A stretch of DNA of 64,000 nt from Rubrobacter xylanophilus (GCF_007164525.1 NZ_AP019791.1:1165501-1229500), one strand, 5' to 3'. Counted from the first letter of the stretch, positions 41,361-50,869 are shown. Numbers and translations: made by a program. The notes: generated from the sequence alone by a model not told the origin.

Positions 41361-42728
41361 CTAGCCGCCCTGGTCCACGATGTTCTGCAGCTCCTCCTGC
41401 AGGGTGCCTATGGCCTCCTCCGGAGAGACCTCGCCCTTGAGCGAGGCGTTGAACTGCTCGGCCATCTTCAAAGACATGTCCGAGTAGTACGGCGAGACGG
41501 GGCGCGGGCGGGTGCTGAGGATGGCCTCCTTGCCGAGCGCTATGACCGGGACCCTGTCCAGAATCTCCTGGTCCTCGTAGAGCTCCTTGAGCGTGGGCAG
41601 GAAGGAGCCCTCGAGCGCCCGGAACTTCTGCTGCTCGGGGGCGGTGGCGAACTGCACGAACTCCCAGGCCGCGTTCTGGGTCTCCTCGTCCATCGCAGCG
41701 TTGATGTAGAAGTTCCATCCCCCCAGCCCGCTGACGCTCTCCTGCCCCTCGGCGGCGGGAAGCCGGGCGATGTCTATCTGCTCGGGCTTTATCTTGGACT
41801 GCTTGGGGTCGCTGGAGAGGGCGTAGACGTACGGCCAGTTGCGCATGAAGACGGCATCGCCGTTGAGAAAGGCGGTGTGCGACTCCATCTCCGCGTAGTT
41901 GACCACCGCCTCAGGAGCCACCCCCTCCTCTATCATGCTCCGCTCGGTCTTTAGCCCCGCCACCGACTCGGGGCTGTCTATGACGACCCTGGTGGAATCC
42001 TGCGGGTCGAGCACCTCCCCCCCATGCGTCCAGATGTACTCCAGCCCGTCCACGACCCCGCCCTCGTAGTCCGCTCCCTGGAAGACGAAACCAAACTTGA
42101 CCCCCGAATCCTGCTTGATGCGCAGCGCCATCTCCTTGAGCTCCTCCCAGGTTTTCGGGGGCTCGGAGAAGCCGCTCTCTTCCAGGAGGTCTTTGCGGTA
42201 GTAGAGCATGCCGGCGTCGGTGAACCACGGCACCCCGTAGATCTTGCCCTCGTAGGTGTTGGCCTCGATGGGACCTTCGAGGAACTTATCTCTCTCGGAC
42301 TCGGGGAAGCGCTCTGAGAGGTCGGCTATCCAGCCGTTCGCCGCGAACTGCGCCGGCCAGATGACGTCGCCCCCGATGAGGGCTATGTCCCCCCCGCCGG
42401 CCTGGAACTGGGTTCTGAGGCGGTCGAAGTACTGCTCGGTCTGGGCGGGCATCTCGCGCCAGTTGGCCTTGTACTCGCCCGCATACCGCTCGTTGAACCT
42501 CTTCACCAGCTCCTGCAGGGTCCCCGAAGGGTCCGGCCCGAAGGAGAAGTTGAAGAGGATGCTGCCGTCCTCGGCCCGCTGGGGACCTCCCCCGCCTCCG
42601 CCGCAGGCCGCGACCCCCAGAAGCGCCGCGCCCGCGAGCGAGGCCCCGCCAAGCCTGAGGAACTCACGCCGGCCTAGTCTGCGGCGGAGAACCCCGCCGG
42701 CCTTCTCCGCCCTTCTCCTCTCCGTCAC
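41361..42728 (-). CDS. Sugar-binding lipoprotein of a CUT1 ABC importer (Tat-type signal)
   Basis: 455 residues. The signal has GRREFLRLGG (twin-arginine type) then a hydrophobic stretch and lipobox GVAACGG, so Tat export plus lipidation is likely. The mature part is a family-1 solute-binding protein (for example PWFTDAGMLYYRKDLLEESGF, KTWEELKEMA, GGWNFYINA). Start GTG 42728 has AAGGAG upstream at good spacing. It delivers a sugar to the downstream permeases. Sequence alone does not reveal the ligand. Confidence 0.9.
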   Translation of the reverse strand: MTERRRAEKAGGVLRRRLGRREFLRLGGASLAGAALLGVAACGGGGGGPQRAEDGSILFNFSFGPDPSGTLQELVKRFNERYAGEYKANWREMPAQTEQYFDRLRTQFQAGGGDIALIGGDVIWPAQFAANGWIADLSERFPESERDKFLEGPIEANTYEGKIYGVPWFTDAGMLYYRKDLLEESGFSEPPKTWEELKEMALRIKQDSGVKFGFVFQGADYEGGVVDGLEYIWTHGGEVLDPQDSTRVVIDSPESVAGLKTERSMIEEGVAPEAVVNYAEMESHTAFLNGDAVFMRNWPYVYALSSDPKQSKIKPEQIDIARLPAAEGQESVSGLGGWNFYINAAMDEETQNAAWEFVQFATAPEQQKFRALEGSFLPTLKELYEDQEILDRVPVIALGKEAILSTRPRPVSPYYSDMSLKMAEQFNASLKGEVSPEEAIGTLQEELQNIVDQGG

Positions 42729-42765
42729 GATCTTTTGCTCCTTTCTTCCCGAACGATCACAGGGG

Positions 42766-44001
42766 CTACAGTATGGCCTTCTCGGTCTCGGGGTCGAAGA
42801 GATGGACCTTGGAGGAGTCGATGACCAGCTGCACCTTGTGCCCCTCCCGGGCGTCGCTCTCCGCCGAGACCCGGGCAACCATGAGCTCCCCGCTCTCCCC
42901 GCCACTGCCGACTGCGGCCTCAGACTCGGCTTCCCCGCCGCCGGTCCCGACCTCGGCCTCCATTTCGTCGATGGTCCGGGTATGTGCGTGCTGCTCCCGG
43001 GGGACGTCGAAGTAGACGTACTTCTCGCTCCCCATGCTCTCTATGACCTGCGGCTCGACCTCCATGGTGCTCTCCCGGGAATCCGCACCCTCGGCGAAAC
43101 GAGCGTCCTCGATGTGCTCGGGCCTTATCCCGAGGACGACCTCCCTGCCGACGTAGGCCTCGAGCTCCCGGCCGCGCTCCCTGGCGAAGCGCAGCGCCTC
43201 CTCGCGGATCGGCACCCGGGTCCGGCCGAAGGTGGCCACGAACCCCGAATCCTCCCGCTCGAGGCGAGCCAGGATGAAGTTCATCGCGGGAGAGCCTATG
43301 AACCCCGCCACGAAGATGTTCTCCGGATGGTCATACATCTCCTGCGGCGGGGCTATCTGCTGCACCACCCCATCCTTGAGCACCACTATCCTGTCGGCCA
43401 TCGTCATGGCCTCGGTCTGGTCGTGGGTGACGTAGATGGTGGTGGTCCCGATCCTGTTGTGCAGCTTGGCGATCTCCGTGCGCATCTGCACCCGGAGCTT
43501 GGCGTCCAGGTTGCTGAGGGGCTCGTCCATGAGGAAGGCCTTGGGCTCCCGCACGATGGCCCGCCCCAGAGCGACCCGCTGCCGCTGACCGCCGGAGAGC
43601 GCCTTGGGCTTGCGGTCGAGGAAGCGCTCTATGCCGAGGATGCGCGCCGCCTCCTCGACCCGGCGGTTTATCTCGTCCTTGGGCATCTTCCTGAGCTTGA
43701 GCGCGAAGCCCATGTTCTCCCGGACGTTCATGTGTGGGTACAGCGCGTAGTTCTGAAAGACCATGGCGATGTCGCGCTCGCGCGGCGGCTTGTCGTTCAC
43801 CAGCTCGTCGCCGATGAAGATCTTGCCGCTCGAGATGTCCTCTAGCCCGGCGATCATCCTCAGCGCCGTGCTCTTGCCGCACCCCGAAGGCCCGACGAAG
43901 ACCACGAACTCCCCGTCGGGGATGTCGAGGTTCATGTCCCTGACCGCCACCACGTCCTCGCCGTAGACCTTGGTGACGTTCTCGAGCGTTACCTCGGCCA
44001 T
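42766..44001 (-). CDS. Sugar ABC transporter ATPase (MalK/UgpC/MsmK type) with an acidic insert
   Basis: 411 residues. Walker [11 protein letters not shown] loop FQNYALYP, signature [14 protein letters not shown], Walker [16 protein letters not shown] and switch His in [10 protein letters not shown]. The C-terminal OB/TOBE domain follows, with [12 protein letters not shown] and [13 protein letters not shown]. Between the last and [10 protein letters not shown] lies an unusual ~40-residue Glu/Gly/Ser-rich stretch. It energises the importer. The first gene of the operon; TAGAAT at 44086-44081 may be its -10, with a leader of about 80 nt holding GTCGG-type repeats. Confidence 0.93.
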   Translation of the reverse strand: MAEVTLENVTKVYGEDVVAVRDMNLDIPDGEFVVFVGPSGCGKSTALRMIAGLEDISSGKIFIGDELVNDKPPRERDIAMVFQNYALYPHMNVRENMGFALKLRKMPKDEINRRVEEAARILGIERFLDRKPKALSGGQRQRVALGRAIVREPKAFLMDEPLSNLDAKLRVQMRTEIAKLHNRIGTTTIYVTHDQTEAMTMADRIVVLKDGVVQQIAPPQEMYDHPENIFVAGFIGSPAMNFILARLEREDSGFVATFGRTRVPIREEALRFARERGRELEAYVGREVVLGIRPEHIEDARFAEGADSRESTMEVEPQVIESMGSEKYVYFDVPREQHAHTRTIDEMEAEVGTGGGEAESEAAVGSGGESGELMVARVSAESDAREGHKVQLVIDSSKVHLFDPETEKAIL

Positions 44002-44088
44002 CTTCTCCTACCTCCTCCTCTCGAGCAGTGGAGCCACCCGACTCCCGACAAAACCGACAACCCCCTCATCTTTCTTACCCATTCTACC

Positions 44089-45255
44089 TTAATGCCTTGC
44101 ATATAGGTTGTAATCCTCCTTCATCTTCAGGATCCGCCGGACGGACTCCCGCACCCGCTGCTCGAGGATCCTGCCGGACTGCACGGCGCGCACGACGGCG
44201 TCGTAGGCCTCGGCCTGCTGCTGGGGCGGGCTGGAGACGATGAGCATGTCCGCCCCGGCGGAGACGGCCCGGACGGCCGTCCGGGCCACGCTCTCTCCGC
44301 GGCGGGCGCCGGCCATGGCCAGGTCGTCGGTTATCACCACGCCGCGGAAGCCGAGCCGGTCGCGCAGGAGGCGGATGGCCTCCGGGGAGAGGCTGGCGGG
44401 GTTCTCCGGGTCGATGGCGGGGTAGAGGAGGTGTCCTACCATCACCATGGGGACCCCGGCCCGGACGGCCGCCTCGAACGGCGGCAGGTCGTGGGAGAGC
44501 ACGGTGTCCATGTCGTGGTCCACGATCGGGAGGCTCGAGTGGGAGTCGGAGGTGGCCGGGCCGTGGTTGGGGAAGTGTTTTGCCGCAGAGATCACGCCGG
44601 CCGCCTCGAAGCCCTCCACCGCCGCCGCCCCCATCCGGGCCACCAGGCGCGGGTCCTCGCCGTAGGAGCGGCTGCCGATCGCGGCCCCGAAGCCGGTGTC
44701 CACGACGGGTGCGAGATCCGTGTTGATCCCGGCCTCGCGCAGTTCCCTCCCGATGCGCTCGGCGGCCCGACGGGCCGCCTCGGGATCACCGGAGGCCCCT
44801 ATCTCGGCCGCCGCAGGCTGGGGAGAGACCCAGGGGGCGCTCTGTACCTCGCCTCCCTCCTGGTCCACCGCGACGAGGAGGGGTACGGCGGGCTCGGTGG
44901 CCATCGAGAGCCGCTGCAGCTCCCCGGTGAGGCGCCGAACCTGTGGAAGACTCCGCATGTTGTAGCCGAAGAGCAGCACCCCGCCGACGTTGCGCTCCCG
45001 GATCATCTTCCGTATGTAGTAGTCGGGCTCGGTGCCGCCGGGGCTGACCACGAACATCTGGCCCACCATCTCCCGGACGCTCATGTTCCGGGCCGGATCC
45101 CCGCCCCCGCCGGTCCTTGCGGGCTCTTCCCCCACCGAAGTGCGCCCCGCCTTCCCGGAGCACCCGGCGAGTAGCACGAACAGAGACAAAAGCGCGGCCA
45201 CGCGCACGAAAAAGGAGCCTCCGCGTCGTATGCCTGCAATGCTTACATCACCCAT
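44089..45255 (-). CDS. Beta-N-acetylhexosaminidase (GH3, NagZ-like) lipoprotein
   Basis: 388 residues. Lipoprotein signal LLSLFVLLAGCSGK. GH3 barrel: VDQEGGEVQ, NTDLAPVVDTG, KHFPNHGPATSDSHSSLP (catalytic loop with the Asp-His dyad of NagZ enzymes) and VITDDLAMAGA (nucleophile Asp). It cleaves terminal beta-GlcNAc from peptidoglycan fragments or chitin oligomers on the outer side of the membrane. It lies upstream of the sugar importer on the same strand. TATAGT lies only 7 nt before its ATG. Confidence 0.9.
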   Translation of the reverse strand: MGDVSIAGIRRGGSFFVRVAALLSLFVLLAGCSGKAGRTSVGEEPARTGGGGDPARNMSVREMVGQMFVVSPGGTEPDYYIRKMIRERNVGGVLLFGYNMRSLPQVRRLTGELQRLSMATEPAVPLLVAVDQEGGEVQSAPWVSPQPAAAEIGASGDPEAARRAAERIGRELREAGINTDLAPVVDTGFGAAIGSRSYGEDPRLVARMGAAAVEGFEAAGVISAAKHFPNHGPATSDSHSSLPIVDHDMDTVLSHDLPPFEAAVRAGVPMVMVGHLLYPAIDPENPASLSPEAIRLLRDRLGFRGVVITDDLAMAGARRGESVARTAVRAVSAGADMLIVSSPPQQQAEAYDAVVRAVQSGRILEQRVRESVRRILKMKEDYNLYARH

Positions 45256-45262
45256 CGGTCAC

Positions 45263-45268
45263 ACTATA
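45263..45268 (-). promoter_or_regulatory. -10 hexamer of the hexosaminidase gene, leaderless
   Basis: TATAGT on the minus strand ends 7 nt before the ATG at 45255, leaving no space for a ribosome binding site. Confidence 0.45.
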
Positions 45269-45349
45269 CAAGGGTCGCGGCCCCAGGGGGAAGGAACATC
45301 GCTTACGGCCGATGAGATTTCGAGGAGTCTCGGTTATGCTTTTCGCAGC

Positions 45350-46711
45350 GTGATAGAGCTGTTCTACGATGCCGGAACGCTGGTGGCGGCGGGGGAGGGG
45401 GCGAGGGAGCTCCCCGAGCCCTTCGTGTGGGACGGGCGGACCCGGGAGTGGCGGGCTCCCGCGGCGGCCTACCGGAAGACGGTGTTGCGGATGCGGGAGG
45501 CCGGCCTCCCGCACGTCGACCGGGCCGCCGCGTTCGAGCGGCTAAACCTCGAGTCGCGGGTCGCCCTGGAGCCCCGTCCCTACCAGCGGGAGGCCCTCGC
45601 CGCCTGGCGCCGGGAGGGGCTCCGGGGCGTCGTGGTGCTCCCCACGGGGGCCGGGAAGACCGCGGTGGCGGTGGAGGCCATCGAGAAGACGGGGCGGAGC
45701 ACGCTCGTGGTGGTGCCGACGCTGGCCCTGCTCAAGCAGTGGTACTCGGTGCTCGTGGATGCCTTCGGAACCTCGGTGAGGGTGGGGCTGCTCGGCGGCG
45801 GATATCACGAGGTCACCCCGCTGACCGTCACCACCTACGACTCGGCCTACATCCACGTCGAGCGCTACGGCGACCGCTTCGCGCTGGTGGTCTACGACGA
45901 AGTGCACCACCTGCCGGCGGAGAAGTACGCCGTCGTCCCCAGGATGCTGCTCGCCCCCTACGCCCTCGGGCTCACCGCCACCCCCGAGCGTCCCGACGGA
46001 CGTCACGCGCTCCTGGCCGAGCTCGTCGGGCCGGTCGTCTACCGCCGCTCGCCCGAAGAGCTCGCCGGGAGCTACCTCGCCCCCTACGAGCTCGTACGCA
46101 TCCCCATCGAGCTCACCGCGCACGAGCGGTTCGAGTACGCCCGGGCCGACGCCGTCTACAGGGACTTCCTCAGGAAACACCGGCTCCAGATCCGCTCCCC
46201 CGAGGACTGGCAGCGCTTCATCCTCGTCGCCTCCACCAGCCACTCCGGGGGAAGGGAGGCGTTGCTCGCGGCGCGCAAAAGGCGCGAGATCCAGAACTCC
46301 GCCGTCCGCAAGGTCGCCACGCTGGAGAACCTCCTGAAAAAACACTGGAACGACCGGTGTATCGTGTTCACCAAAAGCGTCGAGGAGGTCTACGCCCTCT
46401 CCCGGCGGTTTTTGCTGCCCGGGCTAACCTACGAGACCCCGGCCCGGGAGAGGAAGGAGATCCTGGACCGCTTCCGGGAGGGCCGCTACCGGGCGATCAT
46501 CGCCTCCGACGTGCTGAACGAAGGCGTGGACGTGCCGGAGGCGGGGGTGGGGATCATCCTGGCGGGAAGCGCCTCGCGCCGGGAGTACGTGCAGCGGCTC
46601 GGGCGGCTCCTGCGGCCGCGGGAGGGCAAGCGGGCGGTGCTCTACGAGCTGGTGAGCCGCGAGACGGGCGAGGAGTTCGCCGCCCGGCGGCGGCGCGGGG
46701 AGGGGTTCTAG
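45350..46711 (+). CDS. XPB/Rad25-type superfamily 2 DNA helicase
   Basis: 453 residues from GTG 45350; the frame stays open upstream but lacks a better start. Helicase lobe 1: RPYQREALAAWRREG, LPTGAGKTAVAVEAI (Walker A), VYDEVHHLPAEKY (DEVH box) and LGLTATPERPDG. Lobe 2: CIVFTKSVEEVYALSRRF, IIASDVLNEGVDVPEAG and QRLGRLLRPREGKRA. This set, with the short N-terminal damage-recognition-like region, is that of archaeal XPB. The next gene encodes a Bax1-like partner. TATGCT at 45335-45340, 9 nt before GTG, may be its -10. Confidence 0.87.
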   Translation: MIELFYDAGTLVAAGEGARELPEPFVWDGRTREWRAPAAAYRKTVLRMREAGLPHVDRAAAFERLNLESRVALEPRPYQREALAAWRREGLRGVVVLPTGAGKTAVAVEAIEKTGRSTLVVVPTLALLKQWYSVLVDAFGTSVRVGLLGGGYHEVTPLTVTTYDSAYIHVERYGDRFALVVYDEVHHLPAEKYAVVPRMLLAPYALGLTATPERPDGRHALLAELVGPVVYRRSPEELAGSYLAPYELVRIPIELTAHERFEYARADAVYRDFLRKHRLQIRSPEDWQRFILVASTSHSGGREALLAARKRREIQNSAVRKVATLENLLKKHWNDRCIVFTKSVEEVYALSRRFLLPGLTYETPARERKEILDRFREGRYRAIIASDVLNEGVDVPEAGVGIILAGSASRREYVQRLGRLLRPREGKRAVLYELVSRETGEEFAARRRRGEGF

Positions 46712-47953
46712 GTGCTCCGGTCGGAGCACGTGATGGCCGCCGTCCGGCGGGGAAAGCTCCTTCCCCACCGGCTCTCCCCGGAGGATGCGCGGGCGCTGGA
46801 GGTGGCCGGCGAACTGTGCGCCCTCTATGCCGGGCACCTGGGAGGCGACCGGGCCTCGCTGGAGGGACGGCTGGAGGCACTCGAGGAGGAGCTCGGCCCC
46901 CGGCTGGACCCCCGGCGGGGCTTCAGGATTGTGCGGGCCCTGGCCCGACTGCTCGAGGAGCGGGCCGAGTGGGCCCCTCCCACCACCGCCGATCCATACA
47001 CCGTCCGCACCCGCATCTTCGAGCTCGCGGCCGCCCTGCCGGAGCTCCCCGCCTCGGAGCCGGACATCCTCGGCGGCCCCACCCGGGAGGAGGTGCTCGC
47101 CCGGGTCGCGGCGGAGACGGGCGTGGAGGACCCGGCGGCCGTCATGTACGCCGACCGGCAATCGGCCCAGCGGCTCGCCTCCTTCGAGGAGACGGGGCCG
47201 GAATGGCTCCTGGAGCGGTACAACACCGCCCAGGCGCAGGGAGTGCTCTACGCGGCCCGGGAGATGGTGGTAGACCTCGGGCGGCGAGCCGACGCCCGGC
47301 TAGTCTTCCGCTACATCAAAGGGTTGGGCCTGATCTACCGCCTGGAGCCCCTCGAGGAGGGATACCGGATCATCCTGGACGGCCCCCTCTCCCTCTTCGG
47401 CCCCACCCGCAAGTACGGGGTCCGGCTGGCCCGGTTCCTTCCGGGGCTGCTGCTGACCTCCCCCTGGCGACTCTCCGCGGCGGTGGAGTGGCGCGGACGG
47501 GAGGCCCGCCTGGAGCTGGACTCCCGGAACTGCGGCCTCAAAAGCCACCACGCCGGCCCGCGGCCCGAAGGAGACAGGGAGGAGGTGCTGCGGCCCTTCG
47601 CCCGCTCCTGGGAGCGGTGCGCGGACACCGGCGGCTGGGAGCTGGAGGAGAGCCCGGGCATCCTGTCCGTTCCCCGGCGGCGAGCTGCTCTCGTCCCGGA
47701 CTTCACCCTCCACAGGCCGCGCACCGGGGAGAGGGTGCACCTGGAGATCCTCGGGTTCTGGTCCGAGCGAAACCTGGTGGAGCGGGTGGATCTGATCCGG
47801 GCGGCGGAAAGCGAGGGCCACCGGCTGCTGGTGGCCGCCTCCGAGAGGCTCGGCGCTTCGCGGGAGGCGCTCGAGCGGGCGGTGCAGGGAGGCGTCGTCC
47901 CCTACAAAGATCGCCTCCAGGCGCGGGCGGTGCTGGAGGCGCTCGAGCGGTGA
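46712..47953 (+). CDS. Bax1-like nuclease partner of XPB (DUF790)
   Basis: 413 residues, starting at GTG directly after the helicase stop. N-terminal segment LPHRLSPEDARALEVAGELCALY. Middle part QSAQRLASFEETGPEWLLERYNTAQAQGVLY is typical of DUF790. C-terminal PDFTLHRP, then VHLEILGFWSERNLVERV, forms a PD-(D/E)xK-like nuclease centre. In archaea Bax1 binds XPB and cuts DNA bubbles in nucleotide excision repair. Here the pairing suggests the same, next to the classical UvrC system of this genome. Confidence 0.82.
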   Translation: MLRSEHVMAAVRRGKLLPHRLSPEDARALEVAGELCALYAGHLGGDRASLEGRLEALEEELGPRLDPRRGFRIVRALARLLEERAEWAPPTTADPYTVRTRIFELAAALPELPASEPDILGGPTREEVLARVAAETGVEDPAAVMYADRQSAQRLASFEETGPEWLLERYNTAQAQGVLYAAREMVVDLGRRADARLVFRYIKGLGLIYRLEPLEEGYRIILDGPLSLFGPTRKYGVRLARFLPGLLLTSPWRLSAAVEWRGREARLELDSRNCGLKSHHAGPRPEGDREEVLRPFARSWERCADTGGWELEESPGILSVPRRRAALVPDFTLHRPRTGERVHLEILGFWSERNLVERVDLIRAAESEGHRLLVAASERLGASREALERAVQGGVVPYKDRLQARAVLEALER

Positions 47954-48399
47954 GCGAAGCCGCGCGCCGGCTGCTCCCGCTCGCCCTGGCCTGCACCTTC
48001 GCCGCGGCGCTCTTCGGCTTCGGGGCCGAGATGTTCTCCTGGAGGAGCGCCTACGCCGGAGAGGAGGGGAGGGTGACCCTGATCCAGATCTCCCGCCTGG
48101 CGGTCCTGGTGGCGCTGGCGGTGCTGCTCGCGCTGCGCGGCGGGTGGTGGGGCGTGGCGGCGGCGGTGGGGATGGTCTTCGCCGCCACCGCCGCGGAATG
48201 GGCCCTCTTTCCCCTCGCCTACCGGTGGGCCGCACTGGAGGACCCCGCGGGCTACGCCCGGCGCTTCGGAGAGGTGCACCGGCCGGGCTACGGGGAGTGG
48301 TCCACCTACGACGTGATCGCCGTGGGGTTCTCGGCCGCGCTGGCCCAGGGTCTGCGGATGATGGCCGGGGTCAATCCCACGGGTCCTCGGGACGAATGA
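47950..48399 (+). CDS. Small integral membrane protein
   Basis: 149 residues with about four hydrophobic segments (LLPLALACTFAAALFGFGAEMF; LAVLVALAVLLAL; GVAAAVGMVFAATAAEWAL; VIAVGFSAALAQGL). No known family. GTG start overlaps the Bax1 stop (GTGA), so it is co-transcribed with the XPB-Bax1 pair. The 3' end overlaps the convergent zinc-ribbon gene by 29 bp. Confidence 0.65.
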   Translation: MSEAARRLLPLALACTFAAALFGFGAEMFSWRSAYAGEEGRVTLIQISRLAVLVALAVLLALRGGWWGVAAAVGMVFAATAAEWALFPLAYRWAALEDPAGYARRFGEVHRPGYGEWSTYDVIAVGFSAALAQGLRMMAGVNPTGPRDE

Positions 48400-48643
48400 C
48401 CTCTATCTCCTCGTCCTCGTCGAAGCCCAGCAGAAAGACCTCGCCCCGGGCGTTGAAGTCGTAGCGGTCGCGGGGCAGTTTCCCCTCCACCGAGTCCACC
48501 ACCTCGACGTCGGTGACCAGCCTGCCGCGCCCCCGGCACCGGCGGCACACCCTCGGGCGCCAGGCGGCCCCGTCGTCGCCCCGCCCGCGGCAGTTGGGAC
48601 ACTCCCTGAAGCCGGTGTACCGGATGGAGATCCTGCGCGCCAT
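48371..48643 (-). CDS. Small zinc-ribbon protein
   Basis: About 90 residues from ATG 48643 (104 from GTG 48685; neither has a clear ribosome binding site). Two CxxC pairs of the DnaJ-like type, CPNCRGRG and CRRCRGRG, sit ~18 residues apart and would bind one zinc. An acidic C-terminal tail (FDEDEEIEVIRPEDPW) follows. Possibly nucleic-acid or protein binding; function unknown. Confidence 0.6.
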   Translation of the reverse strand: MARRISIRYTGFRECPNCRGRGDDGAAWRPRVCRRCRGRGRLVTDVEVVDSVEGKLPRDRYDFNARGEVFLLGFDEDEEIEVIRPEDPWD

Positions 48644-48786
48644 CAGAGAAAAGGCCCGCTCGCTCCAACCCCATCCCAGGTGCACAGGGGGCCGGAGAGC
48701 AAAGGGAGTTGACTGCTGAGAAGAACCTCCGCGAACACCACCACGGACATCCCGCGGGCTTCCCAGACCATCCTATGAACCTCCGA

Positions 48787-50037
48787 CTACCGCCAGCTCC
48801 TCAGATACCTCAGCTGCTCCTCGGTGAGCCTCTCCGGCTCCACGCCCATCGTGTCCAGCTTGATGCGGGCGACCAGCTCGTCGATCTCCCGCGGGACGGG
48901 CTGCAACCCGGGGCGCATCGAAGCGGCGTGGTTCGCCAGGTGGTGGGCACACAGTGCCTGCACCGCGAAGGTGAGGTCCATGATCTCCACCGGGTGTCCG
49001 TCGGCGGCTGCGATGTTCACCAGCCGTCCCTGCGCCAGAACGTGCAGCCGGCGGCCATCCGGGAGTTCGTACTCGGTGATGTTCGCCCGCGCCTCCCGCT
49101 CGGAGACCGCCATCTCCCTCAGGGCCGCCAGGTCGAACTCATGGTCGTAGTGGCCGGCGTTCGCCAGGATCGCCCCGTCCTTCATCCGCTCGAAGTGCTC
49201 CGCCCCGAGCACCTTCAGGTTGCCCGTCCCGGTTACGAAGACGTCCCCCACCTCCGCGGCGCGCAGCGAGTTCATCACCTCGTAGCCCTCGGCGTGAGCC
49301 TCTATCAGCTTTACCGGATCCGGCTCGCAGACCACGACCCGGGCCCCCATCCCGTCGGCGTAGCGGGCCAGCCCGCGGCCGACCCACCCGAAGCCCATCA
49401 CCACCACCACCTTGCCGGAGAGGAAGAGGTTGGTGTTGGAGACGATGCTGGCTATGGAGGAGTGTCCGGTCCCGTAGCGGTTGTCGAAGAGGTGCTTCAT
49501 CCGGGCGTCGTTGGCGGCGAGCACCGGGAACGGCAGCACCCCCTCCTCGTCCATGGCGCGCAGCTTGATCACGCCGGTGGTCGTCTCCTCGGAGGCCCCC
49601 ACTACGCTCTGCAACAGCTCCGGCCGGTGCAGGACCATCCGGCTCACCAGCTCGGCCCCGTCGTCTATGACGATCTCCGGCGCCGTCTCTATGGTGCGCA
49701 TCAGATACCCCTCGAACTCCTCGGGGGTGGGGTCGTGGGTCGCGAAGACCCTCACCCCTCGCTCCACCAGCGCCGCGCACACCGCATCCTGCGTCGAGAG
49801 CGGGTTGCTCCCCGACACCGTCACCTCCGCCCCGGCCTCCCGCAGCAGGACGGCCAAATAGGCGGTCTTGGCCTCCAGGTGGATGGTCATCGCCACCCTG
49901 CGCCCCCGCAGAGAGCCGTCCGAGAGCCGCCGCTCGGCTATGGCCCGGAGCACCGGCGCGTGCTGGGCCACCCACTCTATCTTCCGGTGCCCCTCAGGGG
50001 CCAGCGCGGCATCCTTTATGATGGATTCCCGGATCAT
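48787..50037 (-). CDS. ahcY: S-adenosylhomocysteine hydrolase
   Basis: 416 residues, the short archaeal/thermophile form. EETTTGVIKLRAM, NDARMKHLFDNRYGTGHSSI (catalytic Lys and Asp of the usual NDxxxKxxFDN), Rossmann loop VMGFGWVGRGLARYADGMG, TGTGNLKVLG and NAGHYDHEFDL. It splits SAH into adenosine and homocysteine, relieving product inhibition of SAM methyltransferases such as MenG and CobA encoded here. It is 25 bp downstream of the GDPD gene, so no room for a SAH riboswitch. Confidence 0.94.
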   Translation of the reverse strand: MIRESIIKDAALAPEGHRKIEWVAQHAPVLRAIAERRLSDGSLRGRRVAMTIHLEAKTAYLAVLLREAGAEVTVSGSNPLSTQDAVCAALVERGVRVFATHDPTPEEFEGYLMRTIETAPEIVIDDGAELVSRMVLHRPELLQSVVGASEETTTGVIKLRAMDEEGVLPFPVLAANDARMKHLFDNRYGTGHSSIASIVSNTNLFLSGKVVVVMGFGWVGRGLARYADGMGARVVVCEPDPVKLIEAHAEGYEVMNSLRAAEVGDVFVTGTGNLKVLGAEHFERMKDGAILANAGHYDHEFDLAALREMAVSEREARANITEYELPDGRRLHVLAQGRLVNIAAADGHPVEIMDLTFAVQALCAHHLANHAASMRPGLQPVPREIDELVARIKLDTMGVEPERLTEEQLRYLRSWR

Positions 50038-50062
50038 CTTCCTCCTCGCAGAGATCCCGACA

Positions 50063-50869
50063 CTACACCCGTCCCGCCCGCAGCACCTTTTCCAGCTCCT
50101 CCGGACGGTCGGTCATCACCACGTCGACCCCGAGCCCCAGCAACCGGCGCATCTCCTCCGCCTCGTTTATGGTCCACGCGTCCACCCGCACGCCGAGAGC
50201 ATGGGCAGCCGCCACGAAGGCAGGGGTGACGATCTCTATCCCTCGTCGGCGCACCGGGACCTGCAGCGCGGCGTAGGCCGGACGGGCAAACCGCCACATC
50301 CCGAGCCGGACGAGAGCGTAGAAGGCGGCGACTTCCAGCCGGGAGGCCGACGTGGGCACCTCCCCCTCACAGAGCCTCCGGAAGCGCCGGACTATCCCGT
50401 GATCGAAGGCCGCAACCAGCGTCCTCCCCCACCCGCCGGCCTCCTCCACCACGCGGAGCACCCGCTCTTCTATCCCCGGCACGGCCTCCTTTATCTCCAC
50501 GTTCACCGCCGCGCCGGGGAAGGCCTCGTAGACTTCCCGCAGCGTCGGCACCCGCAGCCCCTTCCCGCGGTACGGATAACTTATCCCCCCGTCCGGGCTG
50601 AAGCGGTAGCCGGCGTCGAGCCGCCGCAGCTCCCGCAGGCTCATCCCGCGCACCGCCCCGGAACCGTCGGTGGTCCGGTCCACGGTGTCGTCGTGGATGA
50701 CCACGATCTCACCGTCGCGCGTCATGTGCAGGTCCATCTCCAGCCCCCCGGCCCCCGTCTCCAGACCGAGCCGGAAGGCCTCCAGCGTGTTCTCCGGGGC
50801 GCGCGCCGACGCCCCACGGTGGGCGAAGTTCACCGGCCAGAAGATCCCGGGCTCCTCTCGCGCTTCCAT
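50063..50869 (-). CDS. Glycerophosphodiester phosphodiesterase
   Basis: 268 residues. FAHRGASARAPENTLEAF and EMDLHMTRDGEIVVIHDDTVDRTTDG give the catalytic His, Arg, Glu and Asp of the GDPD TIM barrel; then LREVYEAFP and VNVEIKEA; end VVMTDRPEELEKVL. No signal peptide, so cytoplasmic. It releases glycerol-3-phosphate from deacylated lipids. First gene of a pair with ahcY. Confidence 0.92.
   Translation of the reverse strand: MEAREEPGIFWPVNFAHRGASARAPENTLEAFRLGLETGAGGLEMDLHMTRDGEIVVIHDDTVDRTTDGSGAVRGMSLRELRRLDAGYRFSPDGGISYPYRGKGLRVPTLREVYEAFPGAAVNVEIKEAVPGIEERVLRVVEEAGGWGRTLVAAFDHGIVRRFRRLCEGEVPTSASRLEVAAFYALVRLGMWRFARPAYAALQVPVRRRGIEIVTPAFVAAAHALGVRVDAWTINEAEEMRRLLGLGVDVVMTDRPEELEKVLRAGRV

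Noticed and set aside
45427-48399. A 990-codon frame that seems to join helicase, nuclease and membrane protein
   Set aside because: Only its last 149 codons (from GTG 47950) are real; the first part is an out-of-frame reading of the XPB and Bax1 genes.
50038-50062. SAH riboswitch before ahcY
   Set aside because: Only 25 bp separate ahcY from the upstream GDPD gene; too short for the riboswitch.
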